A stretch of DNA of 14,708 nt. Origin: CAYMDD01 sp964409675. Lineage in GTDB: Bacteria > Pseudomonadota > Alphaproteobacteria > Rickettsiales > SXRF01. Shown in pieces: positions 7,703 to 14,708 of the stretch. Position numbers and translations under genes: made by a program. Location of the stretch: NCBI GenBank assembly GCA_964409675.1, contig CAYPEF010000053.1:1-14708 (forward strand), given 5' to 3'. The notes below the pieces were generated by a model. That model ran no database searches and had not been told where the DNA came from. It saw only the letters and a program-made list of their open reading frames with translations. Each line of letters begins with the position of its first letter. The first letter of the stretch is position 1.

Positions 7703-8560
7703 CTATTTACCGCCCCATACATACACGAAGACGAACAGGAACAGCCACACCACGTCCACGAAATGCCAGTACCAGGCGGCGAATTCGAAGCCGAGATGTT
7801 TTTGCGGCGTGAACTGGCTGGCACGGGCGCGCATCAAGCAGACGGCGAGGAAAATGGTGCCGACGATCACGTGCAGGCCGTGAAAGCCGGTGGCCATGTA
7901 GAAGGTGCTGGCGAAGACGCCTTGCGTGAAGCCGAAGGCGGCGTGGCTGTATTCCCAGGCCTGCAGGCAGGTGAAGGTGATGCCAAGCAGCACGGTGAGC
8001 GTCAGGCCCTTGATCAGCTCGTCGCGCTTGTTCTCCAGCAGCGCATGGTGAGCCCAAGTGACGGTGGTGCCGGAGAGTAGCAGAATCAGCGTGTTGAGGA
8101 ACGGCAAATGCCAGGGATCGAACGGCTTGATGCCGGCGGGCGGCCAGACGCCTATTGTATTGTTCCAGACATCAGAAAGGTCGGGCAATGGGAATTTGGG
8201 AAACAGGCTGGAGTCAAAAAATGCCCAGAAGAAGGCGGCGAAAAACATCACTTCCGAGGTGATGAACAGCGCCATGCCAAAACGCAGGCCGGTGCTGACG
8301 GCGGGGGTATGCGCCTGTTCAACCACAGCCTCGTGCACCACGTCGCGCCACCAGACATAGAGGCAGTAAAGCAGCAGGCCGAACCCGGCGATCAGCACGA
8401 ACGGGCCGACGGCAACCTTATGCATGAACATGGCTGCGCCGCTGGTAACCAGCAGCAGTGCAAACGCCGCCAGGATCGGCCATGGGCTGGGATTGACCAG
8501 ATGATAGGGGTGCGGCTGCATCTCCAGCGCGGTGGCGGTTGCGGGGGCATGATTGGCCAT
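7703..8560 (-). CDS. coxC: Cytochrome c oxidase subunit III
   Basis: 285-aa inner-membrane subunit of the aa3-type oxidase; it has no redox metal and supports sustained proton uptake and assembly around subunit I. Diagnostic stretches are HPYHLVNPSPWP (17-28), WWRDVVHEA (70-78), ITSEVMFFAAFFWAFF (100-115, with conserved E103), FHGLHV (226-231) and WYWHFVDVVWLFLF (263-276). About seven membrane spans are readable and the length matches alphaproteobacterial subunit III. ATG 8560 is preceded by GGAG at a good distance, and it begins 20 bases after the ctaG stop, so it is part of the operon. After its stop I find no convincing Rho-independent terminator before the GT-C gene, only a short T-run without a strong stem. 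The family's frequent downstream partner SURF1 is not present here. Confidence 0.97.
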   Translation of the reverse strand: MANHAPATATALEMQPHPYHLVNPSPWPILAAFALLLVTSGAAMFMHKVAVGPFVLIAGFGLLLYCLYVWWRDVVHEAVVEQAHTPAVSTGLRFGMALFITSEVMFFAAFFWAFFDSSLFPKFPLPDLSDVWNNTIGVWPPAGIKPFDPWHLPFLNTLILLLSGTTVTWAHHALLENKRDELIKGLTLTVLLGITFTCLQAWEYSHAAFGFTQGVFASTFYMATGFHGLHVIVGTIFLAVCLMRARASQFTPQKHLGFEFAAWYWHFVDVVWLFLFVFVYVWGGK

Positions 8561-8580
8561 GAGTGTCTCCGTAATGTCAG

Positions 8581-9123
8581 TCAGCGATCGCTACCTGATG
8601 TAGCGGGGAAAAACGTATATGACAATGTGATTTCTTTCACATCCTGCAATTCGGGATTCTGCGCGATGGCAGGATCAATGTAGAAAGAAACCGGCATATG
8701 CACGTTCTGGCCTGGGGCAAGCGTCTGATCCTGAAAACAGAAACATTCCACCTTGACGAAATACGCGCCCGCTTCATGCGGCACGACATTGAATACGGCA
8801 TGGCCAGTAACCGTCTCGGGTGCCAGGTTTTGCGCTGTGTAATAGGTTAAGCTATCCTCCCCAATGCGTACCGATACGGAGCGCTCTCCGGGGGCGAATT
8901 TCCAGGGCAGGCCGGGAGCGGTCTCGGCATCGAAATGTACGGTGATGCGGCGTTCCAACGGCGTAATGGCCTTGCCCGAGGCGCGTTGCGTGGTGCCGCC
9001 GTAACCAGTGACTTCGCAAAACAGCCGGTAGAGCGGCACGGAAGCATAGGCTAGCAGCAGCATGCCGAGGGCGAGCGCGATTAAATTCAGCGCAAGCGTC
9101 AGGTTTCGCCGTGGCGCGCGCAT
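8581..9123 (-). CDS. ctaG: Cytochrome c oxidase assembly protein CtaG/Cox11
   Basis: 180-aa copper chaperone that delivers Cu to the CuB site of subunit I. One N-terminal membrane anchor (about residues 9-29) is followed by a periplasmic immunoglobulin-like domain. The copper motif CFCF is at 127-130 (in KVECFCFQDQ), and a further conserved Cys is C36 in LYRLFCEVTGYGGTTQ. FYIDP (147-151) and LSYTFF (167-172) are also typical of the family. Length fits Cox11. The ATG at 9123 lies 6 bases after the stop of the CoxF-like ORF. Only a weak AGG is seen, 14 bases upstream, so translation is probably coupled to that ORF. Its place between ctaB and coxC is the normal alphaproteobacterial one. Confidence 0.96.
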   Translation of the reverse strand: MRAPRRNLTLALNLIALALGMLLLAYASVPLYRLFCEVTGYGGTTQRASGKAITPLERRITVHFDAETAPGLPWKFAPGERSVSVRIGEDSLTYYTAQNLAPETVTGHAVFNVVPHEAGAYFVKVECFCFQDQTLAPGQNVHMPVSFYIDPAIAQNPELQDVKEITLSYTFFPATSGSDR

Positions 9124-9129
9124 ATTGAG

Positions 9130-9261
9130 TTATTTACCTAGCTTGATAATGGTAATGCAGAAAAGCACTACAGCCAGCAGCAGGAGCGCGAACAGCAGAG
9201 CCAGATTTTTCTGTTTTTGCCGGTGATGCAGGGGGTGACGGGGCAAGAAATCGGCTTTCAA
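9130..9261 (-). CDS. CoxF-like small membrane protein (43 aa)
   Basis: A 44-codon ORF starting with TTG at 9261 and ending with TAA at 9130-9132. The N-terminal third is basic and polar (PRHPLHHRQKQKN). One hydrophobic span follows (about residues 20-38), and it ends with TIIKLGK. This pattern, a basic head followed by a membrane span ending VTI(I/V)(K/R)(L/M)G, matches from memory the CoxF micro-proteins coded between ctaB and ctaG in many alphaproteobacteria. Their role in oxidase assembly is not well established. The TTG overlaps the TGA of the preceding ORF (TTGA), a standard sign of coupled translation. No ATG or GTG exists upstream in this frame before a stop; a second TTG five codons in is possible. 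Position and spacing support it as a real gene even though it is short. Confidence 0.72.
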   Translation of the reverse strand: MKADFLPRHPLHHRQKQKNLALLFALLLLAVVLFCITIIKLGK

Positions 9262-9425
9262 TGGTCGGCGGATTCCGACTGGTCGGTAATCGCGGCGCGG
9301 TTACGGTTGAGCATGTCGAGGATGATCAGGATAAAAATGGTGAACAGGCTGCCGAGAATGAAACTGATGCCCATCAGCCAGATGGTCTGCTTGGCTAAGT
9401 GCTGGGCCAGTTCCGCTTTTGGCAT
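9258..9425 (-). CDS. Small single-TM ORF in the cox operon (55 aa, unknown)
   Basis: 55 codons from ATG 9425 to TGA 9258-9260. A good Shine-Dalgarno (AGGAG, 9434-9438 on the minus strand) lies 8 bases before the ATG, inside the end of ctaB, whose stop is 3 bases upstream. The N-terminus is amphipathic and basic (KAELAQHLAKQ). A membrane span covers about residues 15-38, and a short polar, acidic tail ends in ESADH. It fills the space between ctaB and the CoxF-like ORF with almost no gap on either side, so the sequence is fully used by coding. I do not recognise a family. By location and shape it may be a small oxidase assembly factor or subunit-IV-like peptide; that is inference only. Confidence 0.65.
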   Translation of the reverse strand: MPKAELAQHLAKQTIWLMGISFILGSLFTIFILIILDMLNRNRAAITDQSESADH

Positions 9426-9428
9426 GGT

Positions 9429-10367
9429 TCAGACTCCTGTGATGAAATGTTCCCATGCGTGGTCGGCAAGCATCAGGCTGAATAGCACAAATAGGTAGCA
9501 AATGGAATAGCCGAAGAGCTGCTTAGCGGGCCGGTCGGCATCGGTGCGCCAGACGCGGTGCGCCAGGGCGATGAACCCGCCGCCCAGTAAGGCAGCGCCC
9601 ACGCTGTAAAGCGAACCTAGCATATGCAGGGGCTGCGGTAGCAGCGTAATGGCTACCAGCAGGTAACTATAAAGGAGAATCTGGCGCTTGGTGGCGCGGA
9701 TGCCGGCTACCACCGGCAGCATCGGCACATTGGCGCGGCGGTAGTCGTCGTTGCGGTAGACGGCGAGCGCCCAGAAATGCGGCGGCGTCCAAAGGAAAAT
9801 AATGGTAAAGAGCAGCAGTGATTCCAATGAAATGGAGCCGGTGACCGCCGCCCAGCCGATCATCGGCGGGAATGCGCCAGCGGCGCCGCCGATGACGATA
9901 TTCTGCGGCGTACGGCGCTTCAGCCACATGGTATAAATGACAATGTAGAATGCAATGGCACCGGCCAGCAGAAAAGCGGCTACCCAGTTGGTGGCGAGTC
10001 CCATCAGGCTGACGGAAGTGACGGCCAGCATCATGCCGAAGGCCAGCGCATTGTCGGGATGAATGCGGCCTGCAGGAATCGGGCGTGAGACGGTGCGCAG
10101 CATCACCGTGTCGATATCGCGGTCATACCACATGTTAATCGCCCCGCCCGCGCCGGATCCCATGGCGATGCAGCATATGGTGAGCAGCGCCAGAAATGGA
10201 TGGATCGTTCCCGGCGCCAGCATCATGCCGGTAAAGCCGCTAAAGACTACCAGCGACATCACGCCGGGCTTCAGCAGGGCGATATAATCAGAAACCGTGG
10301 ATGCCGGGTGAGTGGATGGCCGGAGGACCGGATGACTAGTAAATGGAACAGCGGTAGAAGTTTGCAT
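9429..10367 (-). CDS. ctaB: Protohaem IX farnesyltransferase (haem O synthase)
   Basis: 312-aa UbiA-superfamily inner-membrane prenyltransferase that adds farnesyl to haem B to give haem O, the precursor of haem A used by this oxidase. The first Asp-rich site is NMWYDRDIDTVMLRTVSRP (78-96, N78/D82/D86), with the PIPAGRI continuation typical of CtaB. The second conserved loop is YRNDDYRRANVPMLP (204-218). About nine membrane spans are visible and the length is normal. ATG 10367 is preceded by AT-rich sequence with only a weak purine run. It lies 41 bases after the coxA stop. Haem A synthase (ctaA), needed for the next step, is not in the window. Confidence 0.96.
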   Translation of the reverse strand: MQTSTAVPFTSHPVLRPSTHPASTVSDYIALLKPGVMSLVVFSGFTGMMLAPGTIHPFLALLTICCIAMGSGAGGAINMWYDRDIDTVMLRTVSRPIPAGRIHPDNALAFGMMLAVTSVSLMGLATNWVAAFLLAGAIAFYIVIYTMWLKRRTPQNIVIGGAAGAFPPMIGWAAVTGSISLESLLLFTIIFLWTPPHFWALAVYRNDDYRRANVPMLPVVAGIRATKRQILLYSYLLVAITLLPQPLHMLGSLYSVGAALLGGGFIALAHRVWRTDADRPAKQLFGYSICYLFVLFSLMLADHAWEHFITGV

Positions 10368-10408
10368 AATTTTTATCTGATTATCCAGTCATCTGTATTT
10401 CCGGTCAT

Positions 10409-12013
10409 CTACTTAATAATCGGCTGCATGTCGCCGAAGGTGTGGAAAGCAGGCGGGGAGGGGACCGTCCATTCCAGCGTGGTGGCGCCATCACCCCAGT
10501 AGTTGGCGGGGAGTTTTTCACCGTTTCTCAGGGTGCGCCATACAACCAGCAGGAATATGAGCACCGAGGCCGCCGAGATATAGGAGCCGATGGAGGAGAG
10601 GTGGTTCCAGCCGGCATACGCGTCCGGGTAATCAGGGATGCGGCGTGGCATGCCGGAGAGGCCCAGGAAATGCTGGGGGAAGAAGGTGAGGTTCGCACCG
10701 ATGAAGAACATCCAGAAATGCAACTTGCCCAGGAATTCCGGGTACTGGCGGCCCGACATCTTGCCGATCCAGTAATAGAACCCGGCGAAAATGCCGAACA
10801 CGGCACCAAGGCTCATCACGTAATGGAAATGCGCGACCACGTAATACGTGTCCTGCAGCGGGATATCGATGGCGGCATTGGCCAGCACGACGCCGGTGAC
10901 GCCGCCGAGGGTGAACAGGAAGATAAAGCCGGTGGCAAATAGCATCGGGGTTTTGAACTCGATCGAGCCGCCCCACATGGTGCCAAGCCACGAGAAAATC
11001 TTCACACCGGTGGGCACTGCGATCACCATGGTGGCAAGCATGTAGTAAGAGGTGGTGTCGGCGGAGAGGCCCACGGTAAACATGTGGTGAGCCCAGACGA
11101 TGAAGCCCAGGAAACCAATGCTTACCATGGCGTACACCATGCCCAAATAGCCGAACACGGGCTTGCGCGACATGGTGGAGACTACTTCTGAAATCACACC
11201 GAAAGCGGGTACGATCAGGATATAGACTTCCGGGTGGCCGAAGAACCAGAACAGATGCTGGAACAGGATTGGGTCGCCGCCGCCGGCGGGATTGAAGAAG
11301 CTGGTGCCGAAATTACGGTCGGTCAGCAGCATGGTGATGGCGCCGCCGAGCACCGGTACGGCCAGCAGCAGCAGGAAGGCGGTGATCAGGATCGCCCATA
11401 CGAACAGCGGCATGCGGTGCAGCGTCATGCCGGGGGAACGCATGTTGAAAATGGTGACGATGAAGTTGATCGCCCCCAGGATGGAGGAGATACCGGCCAG
11501 GTGCAGCGCGAAAATGGCCATATCGACGCTCATGCCCGGATGCGACATGGTGGTGCTGAGCGGCGGGTAGAGCGTCCAGCCGGTGCCGGCGCCTTCACCG
11601 ATGAAGGCCGATGCGCAGGCGAGGATGAATGCAGGCACCAGCAGCCAGAAGCTGATATTGTTCATGCGCGGGAAAGCCATGTCCGGCGCGCCGATCATGA
11701 TGGGCACGAAATAATTGCCGAACCCGCCGATCAGTGCCGGCATGACCATGAAGAACACCATTAAAATGGCATGCGCTGTGACGACGACGTTATAAAACTG
11801 ATAATTATCGCCGAAATACTGCATGCCAGGCTGCGCCAGCTCCATGCGCAGCATGATGGAAAACACCGTGCCGCCGATGCCGGCAATCACAGCATAAATC
11901 AGGTAAAGGATGCCGATATCCTTGTGGTTGGTGGAATAGAGCCAGCGCTTCCAGCCGGTCGGCTCGGCGTGATCATGGTGGTGGGCGTGATCGGCGGTGG
12001 CGGCGTGGCTCAT
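10409..12013 (-). CDS. coxA: Cytochrome c oxidase subunit I (A1-type haem-copper oxidase)
   Basis: 534-aa catalytic subunit that reduces O2 to water and pumps protons. Twelve spans are expected and the length is normal. Readable ligands are H81 (TAHAILMVFF) and H397 for low-spin haem a, H395 for haem a3 (both in VAHFHYVMS), and H260, H309 and H310 for CuB (FFGHPEVYI and WAHHMF). Y264 is in place for the His-Tyr cross-link. E262 in GHPEVYI marks the A1 subtype. The D-channel D111 (GAPDMAFPRMNN) and the K-channel K338 (PTGVKIFSW) are both present, so pumping should be intact. The N-terminus is His-rich (HAHHHDHAE, residues 9-17), as in several relatives. A clear AAAGGG precedes ATG 12013. Two hairpins lie in the coxB-coxA gap. 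Confidence 0.98.
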   Translation of the reverse strand: MSHAATADHAHHHDHAEPTGWKRWLYSTNHKDIGILYLIYAVIAGIGGTVFSIMLRMELAQPGMQYFGDNYQFYNVVVTAHAILMVFFMVMPALIGGFGNYFVPIMIGAPDMAFPRMNNISFWLLVPAFILACASAFIGEGAGTGWTLYPPLSTTMSHPGMSVDMAIFALHLAGISSILGAINFIVTIFNMRSPGMTLHRMPLFVWAILITAFLLLLAVPVLGGAITMLLTDRNFGTSFFNPAGGGDPILFQHLFWFFGHPEVYILIVPAFGVISEVVSTMSRKPVFGYLGMVYAMVSIGFLGFIVWAHHMFTVGLSADTTSYYMLATMVIAVPTGVKIFSWLGTMWGGSIEFKTPMLFATGFIFLFTLGGVTGVVLANAAIDIPLQDTYYVVAHFHYVMSLGAVFGIFAGFYYWIGKMSGRQYPEFLGKLHFWMFFIGANLTFFPQHFLGLSGMPRRIPDYPDAYAGWNHLSSIGSYISAASVLIFLLVVWRTLRNGEKLPANYWGDGATTLEWTVPSPPAFHTFGDMQPIIK

Positions 12014-12028
12014 GTTTTATCCCTTTGC

Positions 12029-12045
12029 TCCGGTAATAGACCGGA
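12029..12045 (-). promoter_or_regulatory. Hairpin just upstream of the coxA ribosome binding site
   Basis: A perfect 6-bp inverted repeat TCCGGT-n5-ACCGGA lies in the coxB-coxA gap. In the transcript it is followed after 3 bases by AAAGGG, the coxA ribosome binding site. There is no U-run after it, so it does not look like a terminator. It could influence coxA initiation or protect the 5' end of a processed transcript; this is inference. Confidence 0.35.
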
Positions 12046-12065
12046 AAACCTCGTGCTATGGCGTT

Positions 12066-12108
12066 TGAGGAAGTGAATCCATCTGATCCGCTGCCGCGCA
12101 CTTCCTCA
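12066..12108 (-). promoter_or_regulatory. 10-bp stem-loop between coxB and coxA
   Basis: TGAGGAAGTG (12066-12075) and its exact complement CACTTCCTCA (12099-12108) flank a 23-base loop. It lies 24 bases after the coxB stop and 53 bases before the coxA start. A 10-bp perfect stem in a 118-base gap is more than expected by chance. No T-tract follows in the transcript direction, so an intercistronic stability or processing element is more likely than a strong terminator. A protein-binding dyad is also possible. Confidence 0.4.
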
Positions 12109-12131
12109 TCAGGCGCGGTGGCGGGTATGCG

Positions 12132-12995
12132 TTATGGCAGCGCCGCCAGTTTCTGCGGTGTCTCGCGCTGCGCGGACTGCTGCTTGGCTTTAACCCAGGC
12201 GTTGAATTGCTCCTTGGTCACCACTTCCACGGCAATTGGCATGAAGCCGTGGTCCTTGCCGCACAGCTCGGAGCACTGGCCGTAAAACACGCCGGTGCGG
12301 GTGGCTTTAAACCAGGTTTCGTTCAGACGGCCCGGCACGGCGTCGCGCTTGATGCCGAAGGCGGGCACGGCCCAGCTGTGAATCACGTCAGTGGAGGTGG
12401 TGAGGACGCGAATATTGGTATCCACCGGCACCACCAGCCGGTTATCCACTTCCAGTAGGCGCAACTCGCCGGGTTGCAGTTCGTCGGCAGTGGGATGGGC
12501 CGGGTCTTTCGGGGCAGCCTTGATGCGGCTGTCAAATTCGATATTGGCCTGGTCGGGATACTGATAGCTCCAGTACCATTGATGGCCGGTGACTTTCACG
12601 GTCATGTCCGCATCGATATGCTTATCCACGAAATAATGCACGCGTAGCGAATACACGGCGATAACGATGAGAATAATCACCGGCACCACCGTCCAGATGA
12701 ACTCGATCAGCGTGTTATGGCTGAAGCGGGCCGGGACGGGGTTGGCGCGCCGGTTATAGCGCAGGATCACATACCCCAGCAGGCCCAGCACGAAAATGAC
12801 GATCACGGTGATGATGTAATGCACCAGGCGGCTTAGGGATTCCAGCTGCTCGTTCACCGGTGTGACGGGATCGATATACCATTTCTGCCAGGCGGTGGCA
12901 TGGCCGATGGCCGCATCCTGCGCCAGGGCGGGATTAATAAGGCTTGTTGCTGCCGCAATCGTTGCAAGCAGGAAGAACAGCGCATGTTTCATCAT
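12132..12995 (-). CDS. coxB: Cytochrome c oxidase subunit II (CuA subunit)
   Basis: 287-aa subunit that accepts electrons from cytochrome c at the binuclear CuA centre. I chose ATG 12995, since it begins a good signal peptide (MMKHALFF, hydrophobic core, cleavage after NPALA-QD). Two spans follow (about residues 57-80 and 98-117), then a periplasmic cupredoxin domain. CuA ligands are H206 (VIHSWAVP), C241, E243, C245, H249 and M252 (CSELCGKDHGFM). The electron-entry aromatic motif is GHQWYWSYQYPD (137-148). No cytochrome c domain is fused at the C-terminus, so this is aa3 rather than caa3. A longer form from TTG 13070 is possible but would place 25 extra residues before the signal peptide. 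ATG 12992 (second Met) is equally plausible. No clear Shine-Dalgarno precedes either start. First gene of the cox operon. Confidence 0.96.
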   Translation of the reverse strand: MMKHALFFLLATIAAATSLINPALAQDAAIGHATAWQKWYIDPVTPVNEQLESLSRLVHYIITVIVIFVLGLLGYVILRYNRRANPVPARFSHNTLIEFIWTVVPVIILIVIAVYSLRVHYFVDKHIDADMTVKVTGHQWYWSYQYPDQANIEFDSRIKAAPKDPAHPTADELQPGELRLLEVDNRLVVPVDTNIRVLTTSTDVIHSWAVPAFGIKRDAVPGRLNETWFKATRTGVFYGQCSELCGKDHGFMPIAVEVVTKEQFNAWVKAKQQSAQRETPQKLAALP

Positions 12996-13285
12996 GGGAG
13001 CGAATGCTTTGAAGTTGTGAAGTGAGTCATGAATGGATTTTCTTCTAGCCAAGCTCTTGCCCGATGGCAATGGATTTTATGCAACCGGGCAGCAAAAGCG
13101 CGGGAAATGGTTCCGGACGCGCCGGTTGCCCTGCCCCGGGCGTATAATGCAGATATATTTATAATGAGTAGTGCCGCTAGTAGGTATGTGCCATGCGGCA
13201 TTGATTTGAAGACGGAAAAAGATCGCTTACGCTTGCTATTGAAGATTCGGCGCGTCAATATGTGTGGAATAATTGGCGCAGGAGA
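12996..13285. promoter_or_regulatory. Divergent coxB / tldD intergenic region
   Basis: About 290 bases with no gene I can support. It should hold the promoters of both the cox operon and tldD. An AT-rich patch contains two plus-strand TATAAT hexamers (13143-13148 and 13160-13165), neither with a convincing -35 box at 16-18 bases. Nearer coxB is a nested GC-rich dyad: GCAACCGG (13081-13088) with CCGGTTGC (13122-13129), and CCGGGCAG (13085-13092) with CTGCCCCGG (13131-13139, one bulge). A 6-bp repeat TGCCGC / GCGGCA lies at 13172-13177 / 13195-13200. These may be operators. I name no regulator. Confidence 0.35.
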
Positions 13286-14708
13286 CTATGAATTACAATA
13301 CCGAAGACATTTTTTTTCACCGCACCGGGCTGGATAAGCCGCGTATTAATAAGCTGGTTGCAGAAGCATTGCACGGCATGGATGACGGTGAGTTGTTCCT
13401 GGAATATAGCCAGTCCGAAAGCCTGGTCTGGGATGACGGCAAGCTGAAAAACGCTAGTTTCAATACGGTGCAGGGGTTCGGCCTGCGGGCGGTGCTGGGC
13501 GAATCGGTGGGCTTTGCGCACGCTTCGGTGCTGGATGAGGATGCGATACGCCGCGCCGCGCGCACCGTGCGGGCGGTCGATTATGGTCAGAGCGGCACGA
13601 TGGCCATGCATGCGCCGCCGTTTGGGACCAACCGGCATTTATACACCGATATCAACCCGCTGCGCGAAGTCTCGTTTGAGGAAAAGCTGGCCGTATTGCA
13701 AGAGATTGACGGTTACTTGCGCGCCAAGGATGCGCGCATCCGCCAGGTGTCGGCCTCGCTGAGCGGGGTCTGGCAGGCGGTGCAGATTCTGCTGGGGGAT
13801 GGGCGCACCGCCAGCGATATCAGGCCGCTGGTGCGGCTGAATGTCAGCGTGGTAGTGGAGGAAAACGGGCGAATGGAAACCGGCAGCACCGGCGCGGGCG
13901 CGCGCGTAGGCTACCGGGAATATATCGACCCTTCGCGCTGGCGCGAGATGGCGGATGAAGCGCTGCGGCAGGCGCTGGTGAATGTGCGCTCGAAGCCTGC
14001 CCCGGCGGGAGAGATGCCGGTGGTAATCGGCCCCGGCTGGTGCGGCGTACTGCTGCATGAGGCGGTGGGGCACGGGCTGGAAGGGGATTTTAACCGCAAA
14101 GGCACCTCCGTCTTTTCCGGTCAGATGGGGGCGCAGGTGGCGGCCAAGGGGGTTACCGTGGTGGATGACGGCACTTTCGAGGGAAGGCGCGGCTCGCTTT
14201 CCATCGATGATGAAGGCACGCCGACGCAGCGCACCACGTTGATTGAAGATGGAATACTGGTCGGCTACCTGCAGGACCGGCTGAACGCGAGGCTGATGGG
14301 TGTGAAAGCCACCGGCAACGGCAGGCGCGAAGGGTTCTCGCACCAGCCGCTGCCGCGCATGACCAATACCTATATGGTGGGCGGCGACACGCCGCCTGAG
14401 GAAATGATCGCTTCCGTGAAGAAAGGCATTTACGCGGTGCATTTCGGCGGCGGGCAGGTGGATATCACCTCGGGGAAATTCGTATTCTCCGCTTCGGAAG
14501 CGTACATGATCGAAGACGGCAAAGTGACGTATCCCATCAAAGGGGCGACGCTGATCGGCAGCGGCGCCGATGCGATGCGTAAAGTGAAAATGGTCGGCAA
14601 CGATATGTGCCTCGACCAAGGCGTGGGTACGTGCGGCAAGGCCGGACAATCGGTGCCGGTGGGTGTCGGCCAGCCCAGCATGCTGATCGATGCGATGACG
14701 GTGGGTGG
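13286..14708 (+). CDS. tldD: TldD metalloprotease subunit (3' end cut by the window)
   Basis: 474 codons are present and the window ends one base into the next. E. coli TldD is 481 aa, and the last residues seen (MTVGG) sit at the usual C-terminus, so only a few codons are missing. TldD is the catalytic partner of TldE/PmbA in a cytosolic zinc protease that matures microcin-type peptides and degrades CcdA and other unfolded peptides. The zinc motif H257-E258-x-x-x-H262 is in LLHEAVGHGLEGD, and the third ligand is C441 in GNDMCLDQGVGTCGKAGQ. ATG 13286 has AGGAG (13278-13282) 3 bases upstream. It is divergent from coxB, an arrangement I recall from many alphaproteobacteria. TldE is not in the window. 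Confidence 0.95.

Noticed and set aside
11234..11764. 176-codon open frame antisense to coxA
   Set aside because: It is fully inside coxA, has a low-complexity Glu/Gln/Gly/His composition and no ribosome site; it is a shadow frame.
12992..13258. 88-codon minus-strand ORF overlapping the coxB start
   Set aside because: It occupies the probable promoter region, has an atypical basic composition and is out of frame with the coxB signal peptide.
13029..13337. 102-codon ORF between coxB and tldD on the plus strand
   Set aside because: It runs into tldD in another frame past the good tldD ribosome site, has no ribosome site of its own and no recognisable content.
13639..14649. 336-codon open frame antisense to tldD
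   Set aside because: The sense strand encodes a clear TldD with its zinc ligands. The antisense product is rich in His, Arg, Ala and Pro with no recognisable domain, as expected for the mirror frame of a GC-rich gene.
1..14708. CRISPR arrays, tRNA or rRNA genes, IS elements, prophage or defence systems
   Set aside because: No regularly spaced repeats, cloverleaf-like segments, transposase motifs or terminal repeats were seen on either strand.

Overview
The window looks like a chromosomal segment from an alphaproteobacterium. The main reason is the layout tldD / coxB-coxA-ctaB-(small ORFs)-ctaG-coxC, with tldD divergent from coxB, which as I recall is a common alphaproteobacterial arrangement. 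It also carries a CoxF-like micro-gene of the kind seen between ctaB and ctaG in that class. Most genes are GC-rich (one sampled metH line is 40/60 G+C), and one accessory gene is clearly AT-richer (about 38% in two sampled lines). I cannot place the organism below class level.

Layout. Bases 18-671 (+) encode a class I SAM-dependent O-methyltransferase. Convergent to it is a two-gene unit on the minus strand: a LOG-family nucleotide phosphoribohydrolase (1595-2176) and, 3 bases after its stop, an uncharacterised 307-aa protein (668-1591). A 114-base divergent spacer, rich in short repeats, separates LOG from a B12-dependent methionine synthase on the plus strand. That enzyme is encoded by two genes: 2291-4123 carries the homocysteine and methyl-THF modules, and 4175-5917 carries the cobalamin and reactivation modules. 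A 19-codon ORF overlaps both ends of the gap between them. Convergent to metH is a GT-C-like membrane protein (5914-7623, minus).

From 7703 to 12995 (minus strand, transcribed right to left) lies a cytochrome aa3 oxidase operon: coxB (CuA subunit), coxA (haem/CuB subunit), ctaB (haem O synthase), a 55-aa single-TM ORF, a 43-aa CoxF-like ORF, ctaG/COX11 (CuB insertion) and coxC (subunit III). It supplies three structural subunits, haem O synthesis and CuB delivery. SURF1, haem A synthase and SCO/CuA chaperones are not in the window. tldD (13286 to the window end, plus) diverges from coxB and is cut a few codons before its natural end.

No tRNA, rRNA, CRISPR array, IS element or phage gene was seen. 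The most interesting points are the uncommon place where MetH is split and its bridging mini-ORF, two unannotated small membrane ORFs in the cox operon, hairpins between coxB and coxA, and two convergent gene pairs that share a TTAA double stop.
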